Below the pieces are notes generated by a model, which saw only the letters and a list, made by a program, of their open reading frames with translations, was not told where the DNA came from and did not search any database. From Haloechinothrix halophila YIM 93223 (GTDB lineage Bacteria > Actinomycetota > Actinomycetes > Mycobacteriales > Pseudonocardiaceae): DNA of 64,000 nt. Of this stretch, positions 31,474 through 39,531 are shown in pieces (within the stretch, counting starts at the first letter, position 1; each line of letters starts with the position of its first letter). The translations under genes and the position numbers were made by a program. The stretch covers positions 4,863,502 to 4,927,501 of the forward strand of contig NZ_KI632509.1 in NCBI RefSeq assembly GCF_000504245.1, read 5' to 3'.

Positions 31474-32724
31474 TCACCCAGCGAGCAGCCCCTTGGCTAT
31501 GTGGGTCACCTGGATCTCGTTGCTCCCCGCGTAGATCATCAACGACTTGGCGTCCCGCGCGAGTTGCTCGACGCGGTACTCGCTCATGTAGCCGTTGCCG
31601 CCGAACAACTGCACCGCCTCCATGGCGACCTCGGTCGCGGTCTCCGAGGCATACAGCTTCATCGCGGACGCTTCGGCCAGGTCAGGCAGCGCACCAGCAC
31701 GCAGCTTCTCGATCGCGGAGAACACCATGTTCTGCACGTTGATCCGCGCGATCTCCATCTTCGCCAGCTTGAGCTGGATCAGCTGGAACTGGCCGATCTC
31801 CCTGCCCCACAGCGTGCGCTGCTTGGCATAGTCGACCGAGAGCCGGTGGCACTCGTTGATGATCCCCAGCGCCAGTGCGGCGACACCGACCCGCTCGACG
31901 GCGAAGCTGGCGCGAGCGCTGTCCCTGCCGTCGCCGTCGGAGGCCGCTGGCTCGCGCTCACCGAGCAGCCGGTCCTTGCCGAGCCGGATGTCGGAGAAGA
32001 ACAACTCCCCCGTCGGCGATGACATCATGCCCATTTTCTTGAACGCCCGGCCTTGTGTGAGGCCGGGCATGCCCTTGTCGAGCACGAAGGTCAGCACCGG
32101 ACGGTCCCGCTGCGGCGTGCCGTCGCCGGTGTCGAGCTTGGCGTAGACGACGATGACATCCGCGTGCGGGCCGTTGGTGATGAACGTCTTCTGCCCATTC
32201 AGGATGTACTCGTCACCGTCGCGCCGCACCGTCGTCGTCATGCCGCCGAACGCGTCCGAACCGGAGCCGGGCTCGGTGATAGCCCAGGCTCCAATGTGCT
32301 CGAATGTGGCGAGCTTGGGCAGCCAGCGTTCCTGTTGCGCCAGCGTGCCCTTCGCCAGAATCGTCTGCGCCGTCAGTCCGATACTGACGCCCATCGACGC
32401 GACGATGCCGAGGCTGACTCCAGCCAACTCGCTCACCGCGATCAGCGCCAGCGACTCCTGCCCGCCGAACGGACTACCGCCGGAATCGCCCGTGGACTCC
32501 GACGTCTCCCCCGACTCGGCGCGCTTGCGCCGCTTGGCCAGCAGCGCGTTGATCGACTCCGATGCCATGGTGTCCACACCGAACGCGGCGAACAGCTTAC
32601 GGATGATGTCGTACGGCGGCAGCGCCCCGGACTCCAGTTCATCGACGTGCGGACGAATCTCCTTGTCGACAAAGGACCGGATGGAGTCGCGGATGAGGAC
32701 TTCGGTCTCCGACCATTCGAACAT
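31474..32724 (-). CDS. Acyl-CoA dehydrogenase family protein
   Basis: 416 residues. The FAD-binding signature AWAITEPGSGSDAFGG and the C-terminal RVEQLARDAKSLMIYAGSNE mark an ACAD. The canonical C-terminal catalytic Glu (as in IYEGT) is Ala399 here. Glu277 in SFAVERVGVAALALGI aligns with Glu254 of isovaleryl-CoA dehydrogenase, so the base has probably moved to that site. A Ser/Glu/Gly-rich insertion (about 64-90) splits the N-terminal domain. The ATG at 32724 follows GAGGGG. It starts ten bases after the SDR gene and likely oxidises a bulky or branched acyl-CoA. Confidence 0.9.
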   Translation of the reverse strand: MFEWSETEVLIRDSIRSFVDKEIRPHVDELESGALPPYDIIRKLFAAFGVDTMASESINALLAKRRKRAESGETSESTGDSGGSPFGGQESLALIAVSELAGVSLGIVASMGVSIGLTAQTILAKGTLAQQERWLPKLATFEHIGAWAITEPGSGSDAFGGMTTTVRRDGDEYILNGQKTFITNGPHADVIVVYAKLDTGDGTPQRDRPVLTFVLDKGMPGLTQGRAFKKMGMMSSPTGELFFSDIRLGKDRLLGEREPAASDGDGRDSARASFAVERVGVAALALGIINECHRLSVDYAKQRTLWGREIGQFQLIQLKLAKMEIARINVQNMVFSAIEKLRAGALPDLAEASAMKLYASETATEVAMEAVQLFGGNGYMSEYRVEQLARDAKSLMIYAGSNEIQVTHIAKGLLAG

Positions 32725-32734
32725 GTCGCTCCCC

Positions 32735-33613
32735 TCACCAGTCGCCGAGTTGATCCGCGACCGCGTCGATGGTCCATTCCTTGTCGGTTTCGGCGGTCTC
32801 GGCGGCGGTCCAGCCCGCGAGTCGCTGGATCGAGCCGCCCTGCACCGCGAACACCTGGCCGGTGTGCGGGCACTTCTCAGTGGCCAAGTACGCGACCAAT
32901 GGGGCGATGTTCGCCGGGGCAAGCAGGTCCGGCTCGCCCTCCGGCACTTCCTGCGCGAACAGTGCGCCCATACCGGGCGTGGCTAGCGTGAGCCGGGTAC
33001 GTGCGATCGGCGCGATGGCGTTCACCCGCACGCCGTAGCGATTCAGCTCCTCAGCCGCGACGAGCGTCAACGCCGCGATGCCCGCCTTGGCCGCGCCGTA
33101 GTTCGCCTGACCAGCGTTCGGCACTGTGACACCCGATGCCGACGCTGTGTTCACCACCGAGGCCGTCACCTGCTCGCCAGCCTTGGACCGCGCCTTCCAG
33201 TACGCGGCGGCGTGGTGCAGCACGGCGGCGTGCCCCTTGAGGTGGACGTCGATCACCGCGTCCCACTGCGACTCGTCCATCCCCGCGATGAAGGCATCCC
33301 GCAGGATGCCCGCGTTGTTCACCACGACGTCGAGGCCGCCGAATTCCGCGACCGCCTGCTCGATCAACCGCTCCGCGCCATCCCAGCCCGCGACGTTGTC
33401 GGTGTTGGCGACGGCGGTGCCGCCCGCGGCGGTGATCTCGTTGACGACGTCCTGCGCGGGGCCCTCGTCGGAACCGCTGCCGTCATTGGCGCCGCCGAGG
33501 TCGTTGACGACGACCCGCGCGCCCTCGGCGGCGAACAGCAGCGCGTGTTCCCTGCCGATGCCCCTGCCCGCTCCGGTGATGACCGCGACGCGACCGTCCA
33601 GTGATGCTGCCAT
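32735..33613 (-). CDS. Short-chain dehydrogenase (17-beta-HSD4-like 3-hydroxyacyl-CoA dehydrogenase type)
   Basis: 292 residues. The NAD motif is TGAGRGIGREHALLFAAEGA followed by VVVNDLGGANDGSG, a feature of the multifunctional-enzyme-2/17-beta-HSD4 subgroup. NNAGI and the catalytic Ser-Tyr-Lys (NTASASG, ANYGAAKAG) are present. The likely role is the NAD-dependent 3-hydroxyacyl-CoA oxidation step in a beta-oxidation pathway with the adjoining hydratase, ACAD and thiolase. It lies nine bases after the MaoC gene. Confidence 0.88.
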   Translation of the reverse strand: MAASLDGRVAVITGAGRGIGREHALLFAAEGARVVVNDLGGANDGSGSDEGPAQDVVNEITAAGGTAVANTDNVAGWDGAERLIEQAVAEFGGLDVVVNNAGILRDAFIAGMDESQWDAVIDVHLKGHAAVLHHAAAYWKARSKAGEQVTASVVNTASASGVTVPNAGQANYGAAKAGIAALTLVAAEELNRYGVRVNAIAPIARTRLTLATPGMGALFAQEVPEGEPDLLAPANIAPLVAYLATEKCPHTGQVFAVQGGSIQRLAGWTAAETAETDKEWTIDAVADQLGDW

Positions 33614-33622
33614 GAGTCCTCC

Positions 33623-34486
33623 CTATGCGCCCGTGATCTCCGCGAGGCCGTCCTTGATCACGACGGCGTCGTCGGTGGTGGTTTCGTAGGCGTAGCGGCT
33701 CACGCCATCGGTCGTGTCCGCGTGCCAGAACTCGGTGGTGAGGTCCTGTCCGGGCAACACCGGCTTGGCGAAGCGCACCGCGAGCCGCCGCAACCGGGTG
33801 ACGTCGGCGTCCGCGAGTTCGGTCAGCGCGGCCCAGGACGTGAAGGCCATCGTGCACAAGCCGTGCGCGATGATTCCCGGCAGCCCGGCGTCCTTGGCGA
33901 CCTGCTCGTCCAGGTGGATCGGCATTGGGTCGCCCGCGGCGGGGCTGTAGCGGAACGTCTGGTCGTCGTCGACGTGCTGGCAGACCTTCGCGACCGAGCC
34001 CCGCGTGCGCAGTTGCTCGTCGAATGCGTGCTCCGGAGCCTGCTCACCCACGGTGTCGCCGGTGTCGAAGCCCCGCACGAAGAACGTCACGTACTGCTCG
34101 TTGACCAGCTCGCCCGCCGCGGTGTGCGTGGTCAGGTACACGCAGGCAGCGGTGCCGTTGGGCTTGCCGCGCCATCCGGTCATGGTGGCTTTCGCGACGA
34201 GTTCGTCGCCGGGGCGAATAGGGCGGTGGAACCGGAAGTCCTGCTCACCGTGCACGATCCTGCCGATCAGCGACAGCGGCACGACCTCGAGTGCGGGTTC
34301 CATCAGCGACTCGAACACCGGCACGATCGCGAACACCGGGCTGGCGACGTCACCAGCGCGATGGGCGGGAATCGGATCGTTGGTGGCCTCGGCATAGGCG
34401 GCCAGCCGCTCGCGGGTGACGTCGAACCGCGTCTCGTTCGTCCAGTTGCCCAGCGCGCTCGCGTCGAAGGTGAGCTGGTCTGCCAT
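33623..34486 (-). CDS. MaoC-like double hot-dog enoyl-CoA hydratase 2
   Basis: 287 residues with two hot-dog halves. The C-terminal half carries the hydratase-2 motif GDPMPIHLDEQVAKDAG with D186 and H191 as the likely catalytic pair, then GIIAHGLCTM. The N-terminal half (TRERLAAYAEATNDPIPAHR) lacks them, typical of the (R)-specific hydratase organisation such as Hsd4B of mycobacterial sterol breakdown. It overlaps the SRPBCC gene by one base. Confidence 0.88.
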   Translation of the reverse strand: MADQLTFDASALGNWTNETRFDVTRERLAAYAEATNDPIPAHRAGDVASPVFAIVPVFESLMEPALEVVPLSLIGRIVHGEQDFRFHRPIRPGDELVAKATMTGWRGKPNGTAACVYLTTHTAAGELVNEQYVTFFVRGFDTGDTVGEQAPEHAFDEQLRTRGSVAKVCQHVDDDQTFRYSPAAGDPMPIHLDEQVAKDAGLPGIIAHGLCTMAFTSWAALTELADADVTRLRRLAVRFAKPVLPGQDLTTEFWHADTTDGVSRYAYETTTDDAVVIKDGLAEITGA

Positions 34487-34923
34487 CAGGCCGACCCAAT
34501 CAGCTCGGCGAAGTTCGCCAGCGACTCGTCCAGGTTCTTCTTACCGTCCTTCTCAACGGCCTTGCCGAGCGCGCCGACGATCATCTGGCCCTCGAACTCG
34601 GCGTCGATGGTGGCGACGGACCCGGTGTCATTCGCGGCCACCTTCAGGTCGAACCGGACCTTCACACCAGCCATGCCGGTGCCCGAAATGGACAGCGCAC
34701 TCGGGGCGTCGAACTCATCGACCGTCCAGGTGATGGTGTTCGGCATGCCGAGCATCGTGACGACCTCGGTCGCCTGCGCGCCCTGGCTGAACTCACTGGG
34801 CACATCGCCCTTCCACTTGGTGTGGATGGTCAGCCACTTCTCGAAGTTGCTCGGATTGGACAGTTCACCCCAGACCTTCTCCGGTGCCGCGGGAAGCTCG
34901 ACGGACGCGCTGATCTGACCCAT
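34486..34923 (-). CDS. SRPBCC (START-like) family protein
   Basis: 145 residues. The START-like fold is indicated by ISASVELPAAPEKVWGELSN, the VTMLGMPNTITWTV strand pair and a long C-terminal helix ending NLDESLANFAELIGS. These proteins bind hydrophobic ligands. Here it is embedded between the thiolase and MaoC genes of a lipid operon, so a lipid or acyl-chain carrier role is plausible. The ATG at 34923 is chosen because upstream sequence lacks similarity. Confidence 0.85.
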   Translation of the reverse strand: MGQISASVELPAAPEKVWGELSNPSNFEKWLTIHTKWKGDVPSEFSQGAQATEVVTMLGMPNTITWTVDEFDAPSALSISGTGMAGVKVRFDLKVAANDTGSVATIDAEFEGQMIVGALGKAVEKDGKKNLDESLANFAELIGSA

Positions 34924-34945
34924 GGTGGTTCTCCCTTCGGTTGGA

Positions 34946-36136
34946 CTAGCGCTCGGCGCGCTGGTAGGCGGTGACGACGGCGGCGCCACCGAGGCCGATG
35001 TTGTGTTGCAGTGCGGCATCGACGCCGTCGACCTGACGCGCGTCGGCCGTCCCTCGCAGTTGCCAAGTGAGCTCGGCGCACTGCGCGAGTCCGGTCGCGC
35101 CGAGCGGGTGTCCCTTGGAGATCAGCCCGCCGGAGGGGTTGACCACCCACCTGCCGCCGTACGTGGTGTCGGCGGCGTCGATCAGTTTGGGCGCCTCGCC
35201 CTCGCCGCACAGTCCGAGCGCCTCGTAAAGCAGCAGTTCGTTGGCGGAGAAGCAGTCGTGCAGCTCGATCACGGCGAAGTCCTCCGGCCCGAGCCCCGAC
35301 TGCTCGTACACCGAACGCGCGGCACGGACGTTCATGTCGTAGCCGATGATGTTCTTCGCGCTGCCATCGAATGTGGACTCATCGTCCGTTGTCATCGACT
35401 GGCCGACGATCTCCACCGCCTGCCCTGCGAGTCCGTGTTGCTCCACATAGGACTCGCTGGCGAGTATCGCGGCCGCGGATCCGTCCGATGTGGGCGAACA
35501 CTGCAGCTTCGTCAGCGGCGAGTAGATCTCCCGGGAGCTCAGGATCTCGTCGAGCGTGTAGACGTCCTGGAACTGCGAGTACGGATTGTTCGCCGAGTGG
35601 CGATGGTTCTTCTCCCCGATCTTGGCGAAGTGCTCAGGAGTGGAGCCGTACCGCTCCATGTGCTCGCGGCCCGCCGCGCCGAACATCCACGGGGCCGGCG
35701 GGAACACGGGGTCGTAGAGCTCGCAGAGCGCCTGGATATGACGCATCATCGGCTGCTCACGGTCGTCGTAGGTGGTGCCGAGCGAGCCAGGCTGCATCTT
35801 CTCGAAGCCGAGCGCGAGCACGCAGTCCGAGCGACCGCCCCTGATCGCCTCGGCGGCCAGATACAGCGCGGTCGACCCGGTGGAGCAGTTGTTGTTGACG
35901 TTGAGGACCGGAATGCCGGTCATGCCCAGCTCGTACACCGCGCGCTGCCCGGACGTCGACTCGCCGTAGACATAACCGACGTAGGCCTGCTCGACAGCGC
36001 CGTAGGACGCGCCCGCATCGTCGAGGGCCTTCGTGCCCGCCTCCTTCGCGAGCTGCGGATAGTCGCCGTCCTCGCGACTGCCGGGCTTGTCGAACTTCGT
36101 CATGCCTACGCCGACGACGTACACCGTGTTCGCCAC
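34946..36136 (-). CDS. SCP-x/Ltp-type thiolase (lipid-transfer protein family)
   Basis: 396 residues. The nucleophilic Cys lies in [20 protein letters not shown], and the C-terminal [17 protein letters not shown] has the catalytic His. The spacing and HNIGLGG end match SCP-x/Ltp proteins rather than FadA thiolases. In mycobacteria such Ltp proteins act on sterol side-chain intermediates. The GTG at 36136 follows GAAGGAG by eight bases. First gene of the minus-strand operon running to 31474. Confidence 0.9.
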   Translation of the reverse strand: MANTVYVVGVGMTKFDKPGSREDGDYPQLAKEAGTKALDDAGASYGAVEQAYVGYVYGESTSGQRAVYELGMTGIPVLNVNNNCSTGSTALYLAAEAIRGGRSDCVLALGFEKMQPGSLGTTYDDREQPMMRHIQALCELYDPVFPPAPWMFGAAGREHMERYGSTPEHFAKIGEKNHRHSANNPYSQFQDVYTLDEILSSREIYSPLTKLQCSPTSDGSAAAILASESYVEQHGLAGQAVEIVGQSMTTDDESTFDGSAKNIIGYDMNVRAARSVYEQSGLGPEDFAVIELHDCFSANELLLYEALGLCGEGEAPKLIDAADTTYGGRWVVNPSGGLISKGHPLGATGLAQCAELTWQLRGTADARQVDGVDAALQHNIGLGGAAVVTAYQRAER

Positions 36137-36388
36137 TGCGGCCGCTCCTTCCGCTTCCTTGCTGACGCCCGTCGGGCCGTCGCAACCTCTTGGTAAGAAA
36201 CATACATTCAAGACTGACTGTTTTCTAGATCTGCGCGGCGATTCCCTGGCTCTCGCTGTTGACTGTGAGCCATGAGCTGCGGATTAGATCCCTCTGTTGC
36301 GGCCGTCACACAGCATTGGGGCATCGGACCCCGCAGGCCCACTGAGCCAGATTACAGTCAGTAACGCACGTAAGTTACACTGAGAGGT
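36137..36388. promoter_or_regulatory. Divergent control region of the lipid operon and its TetR gene
   Basis: 252 bases between the thiolase operon and the TetR gene. The 9-mer ACAGTCAGT occurs twice in opposite orientation: minus strand at 36213-36221 (thiolase side) and plus strand at 36354-36362 (TetR side). The latter merges into GTAAC-(8 nt)-GTTAC (36361-36378), a dyad located 11 bases before the TetR start, a position suited to autoregulation. These are likely binding sites for the adjacent TetR protein. Confidence 0.5.
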
Positions 36389-37018
36389 ATGACCAGCAGC
36401 GCGACCGGCACCCGCCGCCCGAGGCGCACCCAGGAGGAGCGCAGCGCGACGACGAGGCGTGCGCTGCTTGAGGCCACCATCGACGTCCTCGTCGAGGAGG
36501 GCTACGCGAACCTGACGACCACAAAGGTCGCCGCGCGGGCGGCCGTGTCGCGCGGGGCGCAGGTGCACCACTTCCCCACCAAGGCCGCCCTGGTCGGCGA
36601 GGCCATCCAGTACCTGATCGGCAAGGTCAGCCAGTCGCTGCTGAGCGAGGTTGGCCAGCTGCCGCCAGGCCCGTCTCGCGCGGGCGAGGCGCTTGACCTG
36701 CTGTGGGACACCTACCGGGGCAAAACGTTTCAAGCGGTGGTGCAGCTGTCCGTCGCGGGCGGCGGTGACCCGGAGATCGACGAGAAGCTCGCCACCCTCA
36801 ACCAGGTCGTCGCGGACCTGATCCGGGGGTCGGTGCCGGTGCTGTTCCCGCACGAGGCATCCCATCCGGACTTCGAGGACGCGCTCTACACCGCGATCAA
36901 CACGATGACTGGGCTGGCGATGAGCCAGCGCGTCGCGAAGCTGAGCGAGGCCGAGGTCTCCGGCCGCTGGCGGCGCACGAAGGCCCAGCTGCTGCGGCTG
37001 ATCCAGCTGGACGACTGA
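36389..37018 (+). CDS. TetR family transcriptional regulator
   Basis: 209 residues. The TetR_N domain spans about residues 12-60 (RRALLEATIDVLVEEGYANL, KVAARAAVSRGAQVHHFPTK). The QVHHF recognition helix end is typical. The C-terminal domain has the usual length. Divergent from the thiolase operon and close to a dyad (36361-36378), it is the best candidate for the repressor of that operon. Confidence 0.9.
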   Translation: MTSSATGTRRPRRTQEERSATTRRALLEATIDVLVEEGYANLTTTKVAARAAVSRGAQVHHFPTKAALVGEAIQYLIGKVSQSLLSEVGQLPPGPSRAGEALDLLWDTYRGKTFQAVVQLSVAGGGDPEIDEKLATLNQVVADLIRGSVPVLFPHEASHPDFEDALYTAINTMTGLAMSQRVAKLSEAEVSGRWRRTKAQLLRLIQLDD

Positions 37019-37027
37019 CACCGTCCG

Positions 37028-37240
37028 CGCGAGTCTCACCTTATTTCTCGCGAGTCACACCGTAATCGCCGCGAGTTGCACCTTATGGCATGCGAACTGC
37101 ACCTTCGCGGCCGCAAGCACTCGAACCAACGACAAGCCGGAACACGGAACTCGCGGACCCATACCGCGGGACTCGCGGGCAGCAACGTGCAACTCGCGGC
37201 CAAGAAGGTGCAACTCGCGAGAAATAGGGTGGGACTCGCG
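37028..37240. repeat. Inverted array of ~21-nt CGCGAGT repeats between convergent genes
   Basis: Three to four plus-oriented units begin at about 37028, 37049 and 37070 (CGCGAGT(C/T)(T/A/G)CAC...), then a divergent spacer. Five or so units follow in the opposite orientation, ending near 37240. The first left unit (ending TTATTTCT) and the last right unit (ending CTATTTCT in reverse) are almost complementary, so the transcript from either side could fold into a long hairpin. The array fills the whole gap between the convergent TetR and PucR genes. Confidence 0.8.
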
Positions 37241-37242
37241 GG

Positions 37243-38493
37243 TTAGGGCAGGGCGCGCGGGCCGTAGCGGTCGGCAAGGAGGAGCGCCAGGTGGAGTCCG
37301 AGGGGGTGGTCGTCCAGTGGGTGGCCGAGGAGGTCTTCGACCTGGCGGAGCCGGTAGAGCACGGTGTTCTTGTGTACACCGAGCGCGGCGGCGGCCGCGC
37401 GGGCGCCGCCCGCGTCCAGGTACGCCAGCGCGGTCGTGCGCAGCCGCCCGACCGTCTCGCCGGAGCCGGCTAAACCGCCCAGCTCGCGGCGCACCATGGC
37501 GCGCATCGCCTCGTCGTCGGCGGACAAGCAGCTGATCAGCTCGACATCGCGGTAGCAGGTCACCGGCTCGTCACGCACCGACGCCGCGGCGACCCGCTGC
37601 GCCCGGAGCGCCTCCCGGTGGCTGGTGCGGAAGCCGTCGAGCCCCCGTGCTGCCGTGCCCACAGCGATCCGCAGCGAATCCGAACGCCGCAGCGCGTCCA
37701 ACTCGCGCAGCCGTTCCAGCGGCAGCTCGTCGCCGCCCGCCAGCCACGCCCACACCACCCGCGCGCTGGCGCGCACCGCAAGCGGCCGGGGACAGCCCAG
37801 CGCCGAGGCGGCCTCTCCCGCCAGCGACTCCAGCTGCTCGGCGGGATCGGGCTCGCCAACGGATTCCCGCGCCCACAGCACCAGCGCCGTCTGGTGCCGC
37901 AGCAGGTTGTGACCCAGCTGCTCGCGCGCGGCCGAGACGTCGATCGCCTCGCCGCGCAGGATCGCGTGCACGGTCTCCGTCCTGCGCACCAGCGCACCGC
38001 GCAGTCGTCGTTCGCTCTCCTCGGTGTGGGTGTCGACGAGCAGGTCGATGTTGCGCTCCAACGCACGGCTGACCCGCTCCCACAGGAACTCGAGCACCGC
38101 CATGCGCAGCTCGGAATCCTCGATGCGGTCGGTGACGATCCGCATCAGCTTCGCCCAGAACACCCGCTGGCCCACCCGGTACATCCGAAGCAGCAGGCTG
38201 ACGTCGTGACCGCGCACCGCCAGCGTGCGAGCCAGCTCGACGGCGGCGGGCGGGAAGGTCATATCCGCCTGCGGGTCCTTGGCCGACTGAACCAAGTACG
38301 ACCACAACAGGTCGTGGGTGCTGACGTCGAGGTCGCGGCGGATGCCGATGTCGGCCGCCACCTCAGGGACCTCGGCGGCCAGCTCGGCGGTTACCACCTC
38401 GGTCAGCTCGGTGACCAGGTCTTCGCGCAGCATCGTCTCGGCGTAACGCTCCACCCACGCGAGCACGTCGCGCTGGCTGACCCGTGCCGCCAT
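37243..38493 (-). CDS. PucR/CdaR family helix-turn-helix regulator
   Basis: 416 residues. A helical N-terminal sensor domain (about 1-170) precedes a degenerate GGDEF-like region. The C-terminal HTH_30 (about 355-412: YLDAGGARAAAAALGVHKNT, VLYRLRQVEDLLGHPL) is typical of PucR/CdaR activators. Such regulators often control neighbouring catabolic genes; here the divergent SDR-ALDH pair is the obvious target. That link is inference. Confidence 0.88.
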   Translation of the reverse strand: MAARVSQRDVLAWVERYAETMLREDLVTELTEVVTAELAAEVPEVAADIGIRRDLDVSTHDLLWSYLVQSAKDPQADMTFPPAAVELARTLAVRGHDVSLLLRMYRVGQRVFWAKLMRIVTDRIEDSELRMAVLEFLWERVSRALERNIDLLVDTHTEESERRLRGALVRRTETVHAILRGEAIDVSAAREQLGHNLLRHQTALVLWARESVGEPDPAEQLESLAGEAASALGCPRPLAVRASARVVWAWLAGGDELPLERLRELDALRRSDSLRIAVGTAARGLDGFRTSHREALRAQRVAAASVRDEPVTCYRDVELISCLSADDEAMRAMVRRELGGLAGSGETVGRLRTTALAYLDAGGARAAAAALGVHKNTVLYRLRQVEDLLGHPLDDHPLGLHLALLLADRYGPRALP

Positions 38494-38646
38494 CCGGCTG
38501 CGCTCCCTTCCGCGATCGGAGTATCGCGTTGGCCGAACGGTACAACACGCCGACCGTGATCTGGCCAGTCAACTCAAGCGCGCCTCATGCGCCCGCCGCC
38601 ATACTGCGGCGTGACGGATGACACAGGACGGAGAGGAACGGGGCGC

Positions 38647-39531
38647 ATGGCACGGAGTGCGAAGTCTCCCGCGGCGATCAGGGATCAGGTCGCGGGGAAA
38701 GTCGTGGCGATCACCGGTGGCGCGCGGGGCATCGGCAAGGCGACAGCCGAGCAGTTCCTCGCGAACGGCGCGGCGGTCGCGATCGGGGACGTCGACGTCG
38801 AGCTGGCCGAGAAGACCGCCGTCGAGCTAGGCGCGAGGCCACACGCGACGGTGGTCGGCCTGCCGCTCGACGTCACCGACCGGGCGTCGTTCGGGACGTT
38901 CCTTGACCAGGTCACCGACCGGCTCGGTGGATTAGACGTGCTGGTCAACAACGCCGGGATCATGCCGACCGGGATGTTCCTCGACGAGACCGACGCGATG
39001 ACCGACCGGATGCTCGACATCAATCTGCGCGGGGTCATCACCGGCAGCAAGCTCGCCGGGCAACGGTTCGCCAGCAGGCGCAGCGGCACCATCGTCAACA
39101 TCGCGTCGCTGGCTGGCATGACCGCCGAAGCCGGCATCGCGACGTACTGCGGCACCAAGCACGCCGTCGTCGGGTTCACCGAGGCGCTGCGCCGCGAGCT
39201 GCTGGACAGCGGCGTCAACGTCACCGCGGTGCTGCCCGGCATCGTGCGCACCGAACTGTCCGCTGGCGCGAACCTGCCCGGCTGGGCGGAGAACATGACC
39301 ACGGTCGATCCGGAGGACGTCGCCAGCACCGTCGTCAGAGCCGTGGTCAGCAATAAGGGCAGGTTGACCGTGCCGACGTCGCTGACCGCGACCATCAAGG
39401 TCATGTCGCTGCTACCCGAGCGGGCGCGCTACGCCTTCGCCAGGGCCACCAAGCTGGACCGGGCGTTCAGTGACCCCGACCCGGCGCAGCGGGACAAGTA
39501 CCACCGCCGCATCGTCGGAGGTGACAGGTGA
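38647..39531 (+). CDS. Short-chain dehydrogenase/reductase
   Basis: 294 residues. TGGARGIGKATAEQFL binds NAD(P). NNAGIMPTGMFLDE and the SLAGMTAEAGIATYCGTKHA segment give Ser-Tyr-Lys. The C-terminal ~50 residues (MSLLPERARYAFARATKLDR) match the membrane-peripheral SDR subgroup common in actinobacteria. The ATG at 38647 follows GAGAGGA; earlier start codons are less plausible. It overlaps the aldehyde dehydrogenase gene by four bases (GTGA). Confidence 0.88.
   Translation: MARSAKSPAAIRDQVAGKVVAITGGARGIGKATAEQFLANGAAVAIGDVDVELAEKTAVELGARPHATVVGLPLDVTDRASFGTFLDQVTDRLGGLDVLVNNAGIMPTGMFLDETDAMTDRMLDINLRGVITGSKLAGQRFASRRSGTIVNIASLAGMTAEAGIATYCGTKHAVVGFTEALRRELLDSGVNVTAVLPGIVRTELSAGANLPGWAENMTTVDPEDVASTVVRAVVSNKGRLTVPTSLTATIKVMSLLPERARYAFARATKLDRAFSDPDPAQRDKYHRRIVGGDR

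Noticed and set aside
34922-36196. 424-residue plus-strand frame opposite the thiolase
   Set aside because: Antisense shadow of the thiolase gene.
37028-37240. CRISPR array
   Set aside because: Units are 21 nt with no unique spacers, occur in both orientations, and no cas genes are present.
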